Below, piece by piece: positions 1 to 9,023 of a DNA stretch of 64,000 nucleotides (position 1 is the stretch's first letter; each line of letters begins with the position of its first letter). The position numbers and the translations under genes were made by a program. This DNA is from an uncultured Rhodospirillales bacterium. Lineage in GTDB: Bacteria; Pseudomonadota; Alphaproteobacteria; Acetobacterales; Acetobacteraceae. The stretch lies in contig CAILMF010000006.1 in the NCBI GenBank assembly GCA_903835235.1, positions 1 to 64,000 of the forward strand. Reading direction: 5' to 3'. The notes below the pieces were generated by a model. It was not told the DNA's origin. It made no database searches and saw only the letters and a program-made list of their open reading frames with translations.

Positions 1-3000
1 CAGGTTGCTATCCAGCTGCCACATGCCGAAGTAGCCGCTGGGCGTCTGCACCAGGATTTCCGCCTTGCCGTCGCCATTGGTGTCGCCGGAGCCGATGATC
101 TTCCAGCTGGGGTCGAGGAAGGCCACGGCGCCCTGGTGGACGATGCTGCCGCCTTCGACCTGCCAGAACCAGGTGGTGCCGTTGGTGTTCTGGAACAGCA
201 CGTCGTTGAAGCTGGCGCCGCTCAGCGTCTGGCTGGTCAGGCCGAGCGCGGCGTTGCTGGCGCCATGCGAGACCGCGCCGTTGTCGGTCGGGATCAGGCC
301 GTACATCAGCGGCTGCAGCAGCTCGATCTTGTTGTAGTTCACCGTGGTCCAGTCATCCTTCAGAATGCCGCCGGTGTCGCCCGAGTTCGGGTTCCACGCC
401 CACCAGGACCAGCTCGGCCCCAGCTCGCCGGGGTCGATCGTCAGCTGCTTGGTCTCGCCGCCCAGGTACTTGGTGATGGCATCGGCCCAGAGCACGTCCT
501 TGGGGTCGGACAGCTTGGAGCCCCATTCGCCCACCCAGATCGGCGCGATGTCCTGCTCGTAGATGAAGCCCCACTTGTCCGCGAAGATCGCCGGCTCGTT
601 GTTCGGGTAGCTGGGGTCGGAGAACCAGGTCTGCGGATAGATCGAGTTCGGGTAGTCGTGCGGCGAGTAGACCAGGCGGTTGTCCACCGCCAGCTCGATC
701 GGCCGGTCCTTGACGCCTTCCAGGTCACCGCCCCACCAGTAGGTCTCGCCCTTGTAGTCGCCGGTACCCTCCACGAAGATCAGCCAGTTCGGCGCCTTGG
801 CCAGCACCGCATTGCCGATGCGTTCCGCCGCCGCCGCCCAGTCGGTGCCGCCGCCGCCGCCCCAGGTTGCCGCGCCATGCGGTTCATTGTGCAGGTCGGC
901 ACCGATGACGCTGGTGTTGTCACCGTAGCGGTCGGCCAGCATCTCCCAGTTCTTGATCATGGCGGCTTCGGAGTACTTGCTGTCGTACCACAGCCCGTTC
1001 TCCGTGCTGCCGGCCCCGGCCGAGTTGCGGTGGTGGTCCAGCACGATCTTCAGCCCGATCTTGTCGGCATAGGCGACGATCCGGTCGAGGATCTCGAGCG
1101 GGGTGAGCCCGACCAGGTCCGGGTTCTTGGCGAAGTCGATGCCGTTCGCCTTGCTGGCGGCGTCGAACATCTGGTCGCAGTAGGGGATGCGGATGCTGTT
1201 GAAGCCCAGCTCCACCATCTGGTCCATCATGGAGTGGTAGTCCCGCGTCCACAGCCCATGCGCCGCGTAGTTGGCGCTCTCGAAGCCGAACCAGCTGACC
1301 GAGTTCAGCTGCACAGGCACGCCGACGTCGTTGACGATCTGGTTGCCGTCGGTGTGCAGGTAGCCCGGGTTCTCGCTGGTCAGGGCGCTGTCCAGGATGC
1401 TGGCGGTGCCATTGCCGTCCAGGATGCTGGCACCGCTGGCGTTGCTGAGCTTCAGGCCGAAGGTCTCGGTCGAGACCAGCGCCGGGTCCGGCAGGACCGT
1501 CACCGTCACCTGCTGGCTGGTCACGCCGGGCGCGAAGGTCAGCGTGCCATGGGTGGCGGTATAGTCGTTGCCGGCGGTGGCCGTGCCATCCACAGTGGCG
1601 TAGTCCACCGTCACCGCGGTCGTGGCGGCCTGCGAGAGCGTGACCGTGAAGGTCGCGGTGCCCACCATGTCGGTCGGCTCCGGCACCAGCGTGTTGTGCA
1701 CGCTCAGGCTGGGCGTGCCGCTGGTGCCGCCGCCGCTGTCACCACCGGTGCCGCCGGTGGTGCCGCCACCGCCGGTCACGGTGCCACCGCTGGAGGTGCC
1801 GCCGGCGGTCACCATCAGGTTGGTCAGGTTGGCCGAGGCGCCTTCGGCGTGGAAGCCGAAGCCGACCTGGCCACCGCCGGGCAGGTTGGCGTTGTAGTCC
1901 TGGCCCGCCAGCACCCAGTGGTTGCCGACATGGCTGACCACATGCGCGTTCCACACATTCACCGTGCTGCCGGTGAAGTCGAAGCTGACGGTCCAGTTGT
2001 TCTGCGCCGGGCCGCTGTTGTCGATGGTGAAGTCGGCGACGAAGCCCTGGCCCCATTCGTCGCGCACCGTCTCCTTCAGCTTCAGCAGGCTGGACGGCGG
2101 CGTGTAGGTGATGTTGCCGAGGCCGGTCCCATCGGCAATGGTCGCCGCGGTCGGCGTGCTCAGCACCAGGCTGAACTGTTCATCGCCGGCGATGGCCGAG
2201 TTCGGCTTCACTGCAACGGTGACCACCTTGCTGGTCTCGCCGGCGGCGAAGGTCAGCGTGCCGGACGTGGCGGTGTAGTCCACGCCCGCCTTGGCGGTGC
2301 CATCCGCCGTGGTGTAGGCCACCGTCACCGGCGTGTTGGAAGCCTTGGACAGGCTGACGGTGAAGCTTTCCGTCGCCGTGCCGGTGGTCGGCTCGGCCAC
2401 CGTGGCGTCGCTGACCGAGATCGCCGGCAGCAGGTCCTGGATGGTGGCGGTGCCGCTCGCCTTGGTCAGCGTGCCGGCGCTGGGCGCCGAGAGGGTGAGC
2501 GCGAAGGCCTCGCTGGCCTCGACCAGGGCATCGGCCTTCACCGCCACGGTGACGGTCTTGCTGGTCTCGCCGGCGGCGAAGGTCAGCGTGCCCGAGGTGG
2601 CGGTATAGTCGTTGGCCGCCGTCGCGGTGCCATCGGCGGTGGCGTAGTTCACCGTCAGCGGAATGCCCGCGGCGGCGGAAAGCGTGACCGTGAAGCTGGC
2701 GTTGGTCGTGCCGCTGACGGGTTCGGTCACCGAGGCGTCACCGATGCTGAAGCTCGGCGCCGCCGTGGCATCCAGGATGGTGCCGGTGCCGCTGGCCTGG
2801 GCGATGCTGCCGGCGCTGGGCGCCGAGAGGTTCAGCGCGAAGGCCTCGCTGCCCTCGTACAGCGCATCCGCCTTCACCGCCACGGTGACGGTCTTGCTGG
2901 TCTCGCCGGCGGCGAAGGTCAGCGTGCCGGAGGCGGCGGTGTAGTCGCTGCCGGCCTTGGCGGTGCCGTCGGCGGTGGCGTAGGCCACCGTCACCGGCGT

Positions 3001-6000
3001 GGCCAGCGCCTGCGCCAGGCTGACGGTGAAGCTCGCATTCACCGTGCCGTTGGCCGGCTCGCTCACCTGCGCATTGCCCACCGAGAAGCTGGCCACCGCG
3101 GTATTGTCGGCGATCGAGGCCGTGGCCGCCGGCTTGGCGTAGATCGCGTTGGTCGCGCCGGTCAGGTTCAGCGCGAACATCTCGGCGGCTTCCACCACCT
3201 GGTCGGCCTTGATCGCCACGCTGACCGTCTTGCTGGTCTCGCCGGGGGCGAAGGTCAGCGTGCCTGACGCGGCGGTGTAGTCGCTGCCGGCCAGGGCGGT
3301 GCCGTCGGCGGTGGCGTAGTTCACCGTCACGGTCTGCGTCGAGGCCTGGCTGAGGCTGACGGTGAACACCGCCTGCGTCGTGCCGGTGCTGGGCTCCGTC
3401 ACCTGGACGTCGGCAACCGAGATCGCCGGCGGCGCATCCTGCACCGTCGCGGTGCCGGTCGCCGTGGTCAGCGTCCCGATGCTGGGGTTGGAGAGCTGCA
3501 GCGCGAAGCTCTCGGCGGCTTCCGTCAGGTTGTCGGCATTGACCGCCACGCTGACGGTCTTGCTGGTCTCGCCGGCGGCGAAGGTGATGGTGCCGGACGT
3601 GGCGGCGTAGTCGCTTCCAGCCTTGGCGGTGCCATCCACCGTGGCATAGGCCACCGTGATCGGCGTGGCCGCGGCCTTGGACATGGTGACGGTGAAGGTG
3701 GCGTTGGCGGTGCCGCTGCCCGGCTCGGTCACCCAGGTATTGCCCACCGAGATGGTCGGCGCCGGCGTGCCGTCCAGGATGGTGCCGGTGGCATCGGCCG
3801 CCACGCTGCCGGCGCTGGGCGCCGAAAGGTGCAGGCCGAAGCCTTCGCTGCCTTCCACCAGGTTGTCGGCGTTGACCGCCACGTTCACCACCTTGCTGGT
3901 CTCGCCGGCGGCGAAGCTCAGCGTGCCAGTGGCGGCGGTGTAGTCGGTGCCGGCCTTGGCGGTGCCATCCACGGTGGCGTAGCTGACCGTCATCGGCACG
4001 CCGAGCGCGCGGGAGAGGGTGACGGTGAAGCTGGCATTGGCGGTGCCGGTGCCGGGCTCGGTCACGCTGGCATTGCCGGCGCTGAACACCGCGCTCAACC
4101 CGCTGTCGGCGATGCTGCCGGCGGCGGCGGCCTTGGCCAGCACCGCGTTGGTGGCGGCCGAAAGGTTCAGCGCGAAGCTTTCGGTGCCTTCCAGCAGCGC
4201 ATCGGCGTTGATGGCGACGCCGACGACCTTGCTGGTCTCGCCGGGGGCGAAGGTCAGGGTGCCGGAGGTGGCGGCATAGTCGGCGCCGGCCAGGGCGGTG
4301 CCATCGGCAGTGGCATAGGCCACGGTGACGGTCTGGGCGGAGGCCTTGTTCAGCGTGACCGTGAAGTTGGCCAGGGCGGTGCCGCTGGCCGGCTCGGTCA
4401 GGCTGACATCGGCGATGCTCAGCGCCACCGGCGAGTCCTGCACCGTCGCGGTGCCGGTGGCGGTGGCCAGCGTGCCGATGCTGGGGTTGGCCAGCTTCAG
4501 CGTGAAGCTCTCGCTGGCCTCGGCCAGGCCATCGGCGTTGACGACAACATTGATGGTCTTGCTGGTCTCACCGGCGGCGAAGGTGATGGTGCCGGACGTG
4601 GCAGTGTAGTCGCTGCCGGCCAGGGCGGTGCCATCGGCGGTGCTGTACTCCACCGTCACCGGGATGGCCGCGGCCTTGGACAGGGTGACGGTGAAGCTGG
4701 CATTGGCGGTGCCGCTGACAGGCTCGGTCAGGGTGACGTTGCCCACCGAGATGGTCGGCGCCGGGGTGCCGTCCAGGATGGTGCCGGTGCCCGTGCCCTG
4801 CGCCAGGTTGGCGCCGCTGGCGCCGGAGAGCGCAAGCTGGAAGCCCTCGCTGCCTTCCACCAGGGCATCGGCATTCACCGCCACGGCGACCACCTTGCTG
4901 GTCTCGCCGACCGCGAAGGTGACGCTGCCGCTGGCCGCGGTGAAGTCGCTGCCGGCCTTCGCGGTGCCATCCACGGTGGCGTAGTTCACCGTCACCGGGC
5001 CGGTCGCCGCCTTGTTCAGGCTGATGGTGAAGCTGGCATTGGCGCTGCCGCTGGCCGGCTCGGTCACCGTGGCGTTGCCGACGCTCAGGTTCGGCGGGGT
5101 GATGCCGCTGTCCAGGATGCTGCCCTGGCCCTGGTTCTTGCTGATGTTGCCCAGGCTGGCATTGGTCAGGTTCAGCGCGAAGCTGGAGGTGCCATTGGCC
5201 AGCATGTCCTGCAGCACGGCCACGGTGACCACCTTGCTGGTCTCGCCGGGGGCGAAGGTCAGCGTGCCCGCGGCGGCGGTGTATTCCAGCCCGGCATGGG
5301 CGGTGCCGTCCTGCGTGGCGTAGGCGATGCTCAGCGGGATCGCCGCGGCCTTGGACAGCGTGACGGTGAAGCTGGCCAGCGCGCTGCCCGTGCTGGGCTC
5401 GGTCACCGAGGCATCGCTGATGCTGAAGCTCGGCGGCGCCGTGCCGTCGGCCACCGTGGCGGTGGCGTTGGCGCGGTTGATGCCGGCATTGCTCGGGGTG
5501 GTCAGCGCCAGGCCGAAGCTCTCGGTGCCCTCGACCAGCGCATCCGCATTCACCGCCACGTTGACGGTCTTGGTGGTCTCGCCAGCGGCGAAGGTCAGCG
5601 TGCCCGAGGCGGCGGCGAAGTCGGTGCCGGCCTTGGCGGTGCCATCCACGGTGGCGTAGTTCACCGTCACCGGCACGGCGGAAGCCTGCGACAGGGTGAC
5701 GGTGAAGCTGGCATTGGCCGTGCCGGTGCCGGGCTCGGTCAGGCTGACATCGCCGACGCTCAGGTTCGGCAGCGGGCCGGTCGGGTCGGTGATGGTGCCG
5801 GTGCCCATGTCGCGGATCACGTTGCCCAGGCTGGGGTTGGTGATCCGCAGGCTGAAGGTCTCAGCGCCCTCGGCCGCGGCATCCGCGTTGACCGCGACGG
5901 TGACGACCTTGCTGGTCTCGCCGGGGGCGAAGGTGACGGTGCCGCTGGTGGCGGCGAAGTCGCTGCCGGCCTGGGCGCTGCCATTCACGGTGGCGTAGTC

Positions 6001-6759
6001 CAGCGTCACCGGCACGGCCGCGGCCTTGGACATGGTGATGGTGAAGGCGGCGTTGTTGGTGCCGCTGGACGGCTCCAGCACGCTGGCATTGCCCACGCTG
6101 AACTCAGGCGGCGGCGTGGTGTCGTGCACCGTGGCGGTGCCGGTGCCCTGGCGCAGCACCCCGTTGCCGCTGGGCGTGCCGAGCGCGAGCGAGAAGGTCT
6201 CGTTGCCCTCCACCAGGCTGTCGCCGATGATGGAGACGGCGACGGTCTTCTGCGTCTCGCCGGGGGCGAAGGTCAGGGTGCCGGTGGCGCCGATATAGTC
6301 CAGCCCGGCCTTGGCGGTGCCGTCCTGCGTGGCGTAGCTGACCGTGATGGCGGTGGTGCTGGGCTGCGAGAGCTGGATCGAGAAGCTGGTCTCCTGCCCG
6401 CTGTTCTGCGGCTCGCCGATATCCATGTTCCAGACGGTCAGGTAGGACGGCGCGCCGATGCCGCCGCCGGTGCCGACAACCTGGTTGGTGATGCTGGAGG
6501 ATTGCGCGCCGGCGGCCTGGAAGCCGAAGCCGATGACCTCGTTCGGCGCCAGGCTGGCGTCGTAGTACAGCCCCTGCAGCACGTAGTGGTTGCCGACATG
6601 GCTCACCACCTGGGCGTTCCAGATGTTGGTGATGTCGAACCCGGCGTCGAAGCTCAGGGTCCAGTTGTTCACCGGGGTTGCGTCGTTCGTCAACGTCAGG
6701 TTGGCCACGAAGCCGCCCGTCCATTCGCTGGCGATCTTGGTATTCAGGACTGCTGACAT
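1..6759 (-). CDS. Giant modular GH5 cellulase with CBM2-like and 14 Calx-beta domains (3' end outside window)
   Basis: Predicted extracellular beta-1,4-glucanase. The frame is open from an ATG at 6759, preceded by AGGGGAAC, to the left edge (2,253 codons, no stop). Order: CBM2-like module about residues 1-92 (NNWTLSFD, IWNAQVVSHVGNHY); 13 Calx-beta domains about 100-1545 (each with TEP, YATADGTA, DY, TLTFAAGETSKTV); second CBM2-like module about 1557-1644 (NNWTVSFDF, VWNAHVVSHVGNHW); Gly/Thr/Ser linker; 14th Calx-beta about 1682-1785; GH5 domain about 1800-2147 with the acid/base Glu1959 in HNEPHG and nucleophile Glu2078 in VGEWGS; then an FG-GAP-like segment (SGDTNGDGKAEILVQ). There is no signal peptide: the first CBM starts almost at Met1. 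With calcium-binding repeats this suggests type I secretion through a C-terminal signal beyond the window (inference). It lies on the opposite strand to long plus-strand open frames that are only shadows. Confidence 0.93.
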   Translation of the reverse strand, partial: MSAVLNTKIASEWTGGFVANLTLTNDATPVNNWTLSFDAGFDITNIWNAQVVSHVGNHYVLQGLYYDASLAPNEVIGFGFQAAGAQSSSITNQVVGTGGGIGAPSYLTVWNMDIGEPQNSGQETSFSIQLSQPSTTAITVSYATQDGTAKAGLDYIGATGTLTFAPGETQKTVAVSIIGDSLVEGNETFSLALGTPSGNGVLRQGTGTATVHDTTPPPEFSVGNASVLEPSSGTNNAAFTITMSKAAAVPVTLDYATVNGSAQAGSDFAATSGTVTFAPGETSKVVTVAVNADAAAEGAETFSLRITNPSLGNVIRDMGTGTITDPTGPLPNLSVGDVSLTEPGTGTANASFTVTLSQASAVPVTVNYATVDGTAKAGTDFAAASGTLTFAAGETTKTVNVAVNADALVEGTESFGLALTTPSNAGINRANATATVADGTAPPSFSISDASVTEPSTGSALASFTVTLSKAAAIPLSIAYATQDGTAHAGLEYTAAAGTLTFAPGETSKVVTVAVLQDMLANGTSSFALNLTNASLGNISKNQGQGSILDSGITPPNLSVGNATVTEPASGSANASFTISLNKAATGPVTVNYATVDGTAKAGSDFTAASGSVTFAVGETSKVVAVAVNADALVEGSEGFQLALSGASGANLAQGTGTGTILDGTPAPTISVGNVTLTEPVSGTANASFTVTLSKAAAIPVTVEYSTADGTALAGSDYTATSGTITFAAGETSKTINVVVNADGLAEASESFTLKLANPSIGTLATATGTATVQDSPVALSIADVSLTEPASGTALANFTVTLNKASAQTVTVAYATADGTALAGADYAATSGTLTFAPGETSKVVGVAINADALLEGTESFALNLSAATNAVLAKAAAAGSIADSGLSAVFSAGNASVTEPGTGTANASFTVTLSRALGVPMTVSYATVDGTAKAGTDYTAATGTLSFAAGETSKVVNVAVNADNLVEGSEGFGLHLSAPSAGSVAADATGTILDGTPAPTISVGNTWVTEPGSGTANATFTVTMSKAAATPITVAYATVDGTAKAGSDYAATSGTITFAAGETSKTVSVAVNADNLTEAAESFALQLSNPSIGTLTTATGTATVQDAPPAISVADVQVTEPSTGTTQAVFTVSLSQASTQTVTVNYATADGTALAGSDYTAASGTLTFAPGETSKTVSVAIKADQVVEAAEMFALNLTGATNAIYAKPAATASIADNTAVASFSVGNAQVSEPANGTVNASFTVSLAQALATPVTVAYATADGTAKAGSDYTAASGTLTFAAGETSKTVTVAVKADALYEGSEAFALNLSAPSAGSIAQASGTGTILDATAAPSFSIGDASVTEPVSGTTNASFTVTLSAAAGIPLTVNYATADGTATAANDYTATSGTLTFAAGETSKTVTVAVKADALVEASEAFALTLSAPSAGTLTKASGTATIQDLLPAISVSDATVAEPTTGTATESFTVSLSKASNTPVTVAYTTADGTAKAGVDYTATSGTLTFAAGETSKVVTVAVKPNSAIAGDEQFSLVLSTPTAATIADGTGLGNITYTPPSSLLKLKETVRDEWGQGFVADFTIDNSGPAQNNWTVSFDFTGSTVNVWNAHVVSHVGNHWVLAGQDYNANLPGGGQVGFGFHAEGASANLTNLMVTAGGTSSGGTVTGGGGTTGGTGGDSGGGTSGTPSLSVHNTLVPEPTDMVGTATFTVTLSQAATTAVTVDYATVDGTATAGNDYTATHGTLTFAPGVTSQQVTVTVLPDPALVSTETFGLKLSNASGASILDGNGTASILDSALTSENPGYLHTDGNQIVNDVGVPVQLNSVSWFGFESANYAAHGLWTRDYHSMMDQMVELGFNSIRIPYCDQMFDAASKANGIDFAKNPDLVGLTPLEILDRIVAYADKIGLKIVLDHHRNSAGAGSTENGLWYDSKYSEAAMIKNWEMLADRYGDNTSVIGADLHNEPHGAATWGGGGGTDWAAAAERIGNAVLAKAPNWLIFVEGTGDYKGETYWWGGDLEGVKDRPIELAVDNRLVYSPHDYPNSIYPQTWFSDPSYPNNEPAIFADKWGFIYEQDIAPIWVGEWGSKLSDPKDVLWADAITKYLGGETKQLTIDPGELGPSWSWWAWNPNSGDTGGILKDDWTTVNYNKIELLQPLMYGLIPTDNGAVSHGASNAALGLTSQTLSGASFNDVLFQNTNGTTWFWQVEGGSIVHQGAVAFLDPSWKIIGSGDTNGDGKAEILVQTPSGYFGMWQLDSNL
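2130..6445 (-). repeat. 13 tandem Calx-beta coding repeats, period about 333 bp
   Basis: The plus-strand signature TTGCTGGTCTCGCCG(G)...GCGAAGGT, which encodes the reverse of the AGETSK motif, recurs near 6255, 5917, 5578, 5245, 4905, 4568, 4234, 3898, 3570, 3238, 2908, 2568 and 2250. Units share framework codons but differ in the first strands. Units 6-7-8 and 9-10-11 resemble each other as triplets, giving a higher-order period of about 1 kb. A 14th unit, near 1410-1715, is separated by a CBM2-like module and a glycine-rich linker. Confidence 0.92.
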
Positions 6760-6816
6760 GTTGGTTCCCCTGCTCGGGTGGAGTTTCGGTTGAGCAGAAG
6801 TTAACCAAGTGGCCGA

Positions 6817-6840
6817 CGTATACCTACGTTACTACGGTAA
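6817..6840 (-). promoter_or_regulatory. Candidate operator upstream of the giant cellulase
   Basis: In the 206-bp gap between trpF and the cellulase, the sequence CGTA-TACC-TACG (6817-6828) is an inverted repeat. A further CTACGG at 6832-6837 makes spaced copies of the TACG/CTACG core. It sits about 58-81 bp before the cellulase ATG, in the most AT-rich part of this gap. NarL/FixJ/LuxR-type regulators bind short paired repeats of this sort, but the assignment is inference and no regulator gene is adjacent. Confidence 0.3.
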
Positions 6841-6917
6841 TGAATGCGTCGTGTTTTGATTGCGAACTGCATGACTTGGAAAAGTGCAATGCAGATCGGC
6901 GCATCCCAGGTCGTTTG

Positions 6918-6948
6918 TTGTCGCGCCGGGCAGGCTCGGCGACGACAA
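6918..6948 (-). terminator. Hairpin downstream of trpF
   Basis: Arms TTGTCGCGCCG (6918-6928) and CGGCG-A-CGACAA (6937-6948) form an 11-bp stem with a one-base bulge and an 8-nt loop. It starts 18 bp after the trpF stop codon in the direction of transcription. There is no T-run, so intrinsic termination is only possible, but it would separate the housekeeping operon from the cellulase gene. Confidence 0.4.
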
Positions 6949-6965
6949 TCCGCGACAAACCCGGC

Positions 6966-7595
6966 TCAGCGCACCGCCTTGATGAAGGCGTGGATGCGCT
7001 GCGGGTCCTTCACGCCACGGGCCCGCTCCACGCCGGAGGAGACGTCCACCCCCGGCGCGCCGGACCGCGCGATGGCCTCGGCGACATTGTCCGGCGTCAG
7101 CCCCCCCGCCAGCAGCCAGGGCCGCGAGATCGCCTGGCCGGCCAGCAGCCCCCAGTCGAAGCTGGCGGCATTGCCGCCGGGCAGCGTGGCGCCGGGCGGT
7201 GGCTTGGCATCCAGCAAAAACATGTCCACCACGGGGGCATAGTCGGCCAGCTGCGCCAGGTCGGCGGCCTCCGCGATACCCAGCGCCTTCATGACCGGCA
7301 GGCCGAAGCGCTGGCGCAGCTGGGCGGCGCGGGCCGGTGTTTCCGCGCCATGCAGCTGCAGCACATCCAGCGGCACCGCCGCCAGGATGGTGGCAATCTC
7401 GTCGTCGCCGGCATCCACCAGCAGGCCCACCCGCCGCGCCGCGCCGCCACGGGCCGCCAGCGCCGCCGCCTGCACCGGCGTCACCGCGCGCGGAGAGGGC
7501 GGGTAGAACACGAAGCCGATGTAGTCCGCGCCAGCCTGCTGCGCCGCGTCATAGCCCGCAGCATCATTCAGCCCGCAGATCTTTACTTGTTTCAC
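6966..7595 (-). CDS. trpF: Phosphoribosylanthranilate isomerase TrpF
   Basis: Amadori rearrangement of N-(5-phosphoribosyl)anthranilate to CdRP in tryptophan biosynthesis; cytoplasmic TIM barrel, 209 residues as in the family. Visible motifs: VKICGL at the N-terminus with the catalytic Cys, [22 protein letters not shown] near the catalytic Asp, and phosphate-binding [11 protein letters not shown] and [10 protein letters not shown] chose the GTG at 7595, which overlaps the pyrF stop as GTGA and puts KQVKICGL at the N-terminus; the longer open frame to 7673 lies inside pyrF. It is the last gene of the sppA-ihfB-lapA-pyrF-trpF block. trpB and trpA, which often follow trpF in alphaproteobacteria, are not here. 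Confidence 0.97.
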   Translation of the reverse strand: MKQVKICGLNDAAGYDAAQQAGADYIGFVFYPPSPRAVTPVQAAALAARGGAARRVGLLVDAGDDEIATILAAVPLDVLQLHGAETPARAAQLRQRFGLPVMKALGIAEAADLAQLADYAPVVDMFLLDAKPPPGATLPGGNAASFDWGLLAGQAISRPWLLAGGLTPDNVAEAIARSGAPGVDVSSGVERARGVKDPQRIHAFIKAVR

Positions 7596-8302
7596 GCCAG
7601 CTCCGCCGCAATGGCGCGCGCGGCGGCGGCGGGGTCGGCGGCCTGGGTCAGCGGCCGGCCCAGCACGATCCAATCGGCACCCGCGGCCACGGCGTCGCGC
7701 GGCGTCGCCACCCGCGCCTGGTCGCCCAGCGCGCTGCCGGCCGGGCGCACGCCGGGCACCACCAGCAGCGGCGCCTGGCCAAGGGCGGCACGAATCGGCG
7801 CCACCTCATGCGGGCTGCACACCAGGCCATCGGCGCCGGCGGCCATGGCCAGCCGCGCCAACCGCACCACCTGTTCGGCCGGGCTGGCGGCCACACCGGT
7901 GCTGGCCAACGTCGCCGCGTCGATGCTGGTCAGCACGGTCACCGCCAGCAAAATCGGCCGTTCCGCCCCGGCCTGTTCGGCCGCCTCGCGCGCGGCCGCG
8001 ATCATCGGGGCGCCGCCGGCGGCGTGCAGGGTCAGCATGGCCGGGCGCAGCGGCAGCAAGCTGCGCACCGCGCCGGCGACGGTGTTGGGAATGTCGTGCA
8101 GCTTCAGGTCCAGGAAGACCGGGCCATGCGCGCCGATGCGCCGGACCGTCTCCGGCCCCAGCGCGGTGAACAGCTCCAGCCCGACCTTCAGCACCCCGAC
8201 ATGGGGGGCCAGCGCGGCGGCCCAGCCCTCGGCGCGGGCCAGGTCCGGCGTGTCCAGCGCCGCGACCAGGCGGGCGGCAGCGGTGGCGGGGCGGGCCAGC
8301 AT
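7592..8302 (-). CDS. pyrF: Orotidine 5'-phosphate decarboxylase
   Basis: Converts OMP to UMP, the last step of de novo pyrimidine synthesis. The 236 residues match the usual length of the short bacterial form. The catalytic charged network is visible as [13 protein letters not shown]; other motifs are [12 protein letters not shown] near the N-terminus, [29 protein letters not shown] and [16 protein letters not shown] at the phosphate site. The ATG at 8302 overlaps the stop of the lapA-like gene by one base (TGATG), and its own stop overlaps the trpF GTG, so the three genes are almost certainly translated from one message. Confidence 0.97.
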   Translation of the reverse strand: MLARPATAAARLVAALDTPDLARAEGWAAALAPHVGVLKVGLELFTALGPETVRRIGAHGPVFLDLKLHDIPNTVAGAVRSLLPLRPAMLTLHAAGGAPMIAAAREAAEQAGAERPILLAVTVLTSIDAATLASTGVAASPAEQVVRLARLAMAAGADGLVCSPHEVAPIRAALGQAPLLVVPGVRPAGSALGDQARVATPRDAVAAGADWIVLGRPLTQAADPAAAARAIAAELA

Positions 8303-8625
8303 CAGCGGCTGGCCGTGGGCGCCGGCAGCGCGGGGCCGGCTTCGCGGGCCAGGCGACCCTTCAATTCGTTCAACTCAGCCTCCAGCAGATGGGCCGCGGC
8401 CTCCATCCGCCGCGCCTGCCGCCGATGTGGCAGGCCGGAGGCCCAGGCGATGCCCGCACCGAGCAGGAAAGCCAGCGCCGCCGCCAGCAGAACGGCAACC
8501 GCCAGCGGCGTGTCCCATTCCAGGTCGAAGGGCCACAGCTTCAACGCAACCATATGGCGATTGGACAGACCGAACAGGACCAGCAGCAGGGCGAGGGGTG
8601 AGAGCAGCAGCAGGCGCCAGCTCAT
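8302..8625 (-). CDS. LapA-domain (DUF1049) small membrane protein
   Basis: Small inner-membrane protein of 107 residues with two predicted membrane segments (about 4-22 and 41-63), then a basic, probably coiled-coil cytoplasmic tail ([20 protein letters not shown]). This is the layout of the LapA/DUF1049 family, linked in enterobacteria to LPS assembly control with LapB. In alphaproteobacteria the gene sits between ihfB and pyrF or trpF, as here. It overlaps ihfB by ATGA and touches pyrF by TGATG. Its exact role in this lineage is not known. Confidence 0.8.
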   Translation of the reverse strand: MSWRLLLLSPLALLLVLFGLSNRHMVALKLWPFDLEWDTPLAVAVLLAAALAFLLGAGIAWASGLPHRRQARRMEAAAHLLEAELNELKGRLAREAGPALPAPTASR

Positions 8626-8993
8626 GCCACCTTGACCCTGGCCCCCTTGGCAGGCGGCCGCTTGGTCGCGGCCTGGGCTTCCGCCTTGCCGGTGGCCGCA
8701 GCGGCCTGCGGCGCGCCGCCATTCACCCGCTCCCGCAATTCCTTGCCTGGCTTGAAATAGGGCACTGCCTTGCCATCCACCGCCACGGCGGCGCCGGTGC
8801 GCGGGTTGCGTCCGGTGCGCGCTTCCCGCTGCTTGGCTGAAAACGCGCCGAAGCCGCGCAGTTCCACCCGGTCCCCACGCGACAGCGCAGCGATGACCTC
8901 CTCGAAGATCGTCGCCACGATGGCTTCGATATCCGGCTGCCGCAGATGGGGGTTTTCCTGCGCAAGCTGCGCAATCAATTCGCTTTTGGTCAT
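8622..8993 (-). CDS. ihfB: Integration host factor beta subunit
   Basis: DNA-bending nucleoid protein acting as a heterodimer with IhfA. Residues 1-92 are a complete HU/IHF fold: [21 protein letters not shown], the DNA-inserting arm [10 protein letters not shown] and [15 protein letters not shown]. The tail of about 30 residues is rich in Ala, Lys and Pro and longer than in E. coli IhfB; such basic low-complexity tails are common in alphaproteobacterial HU/IHF proteins and may add nonspecific DNA binding. It lies 30 bp after sppA, with a 4-bp overlap into the lapA-like gene. Confidence 0.95.
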   Translation of the reverse strand: MTKSELIAQLAQENPHLRQPDIEAIVATIFEEVIAALSRGDRVELRGFGAFSAKQREARTGRNPRTGAAVAVDGKAVPYFKPGKELRERVNGGAPQAAAATGKAEAQAATKRPPAKGARVKVA

Positions 8994-9023
8994 GGCTGGA
9001 AGCCCGGCGGTCCTCTAAGCCGC

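Noticed and set aside
2130-6445. Periodic repeats as possible satellite or CRISPR
   Set aside because: The 333-bp period is in frame and encodes Calx-beta domains.
136-6756. Very long plus-strand open frames (136-3267 and 3829-6756) with Gly/Ala/His/Arg-rich repeats
   Set aside because: They are antisense shadows of the minus-strand Calx-beta array, which has the recognisable domains and catalytic residues; the open frame follows from GC-rich third positions.
7593-7673. Upstream start for trpF
   Set aside because: The extra 26 codons lie within pyrF and do not resemble TrpF; the GTG at 7595 gives the canonical N-terminus and a GTGA overlap.
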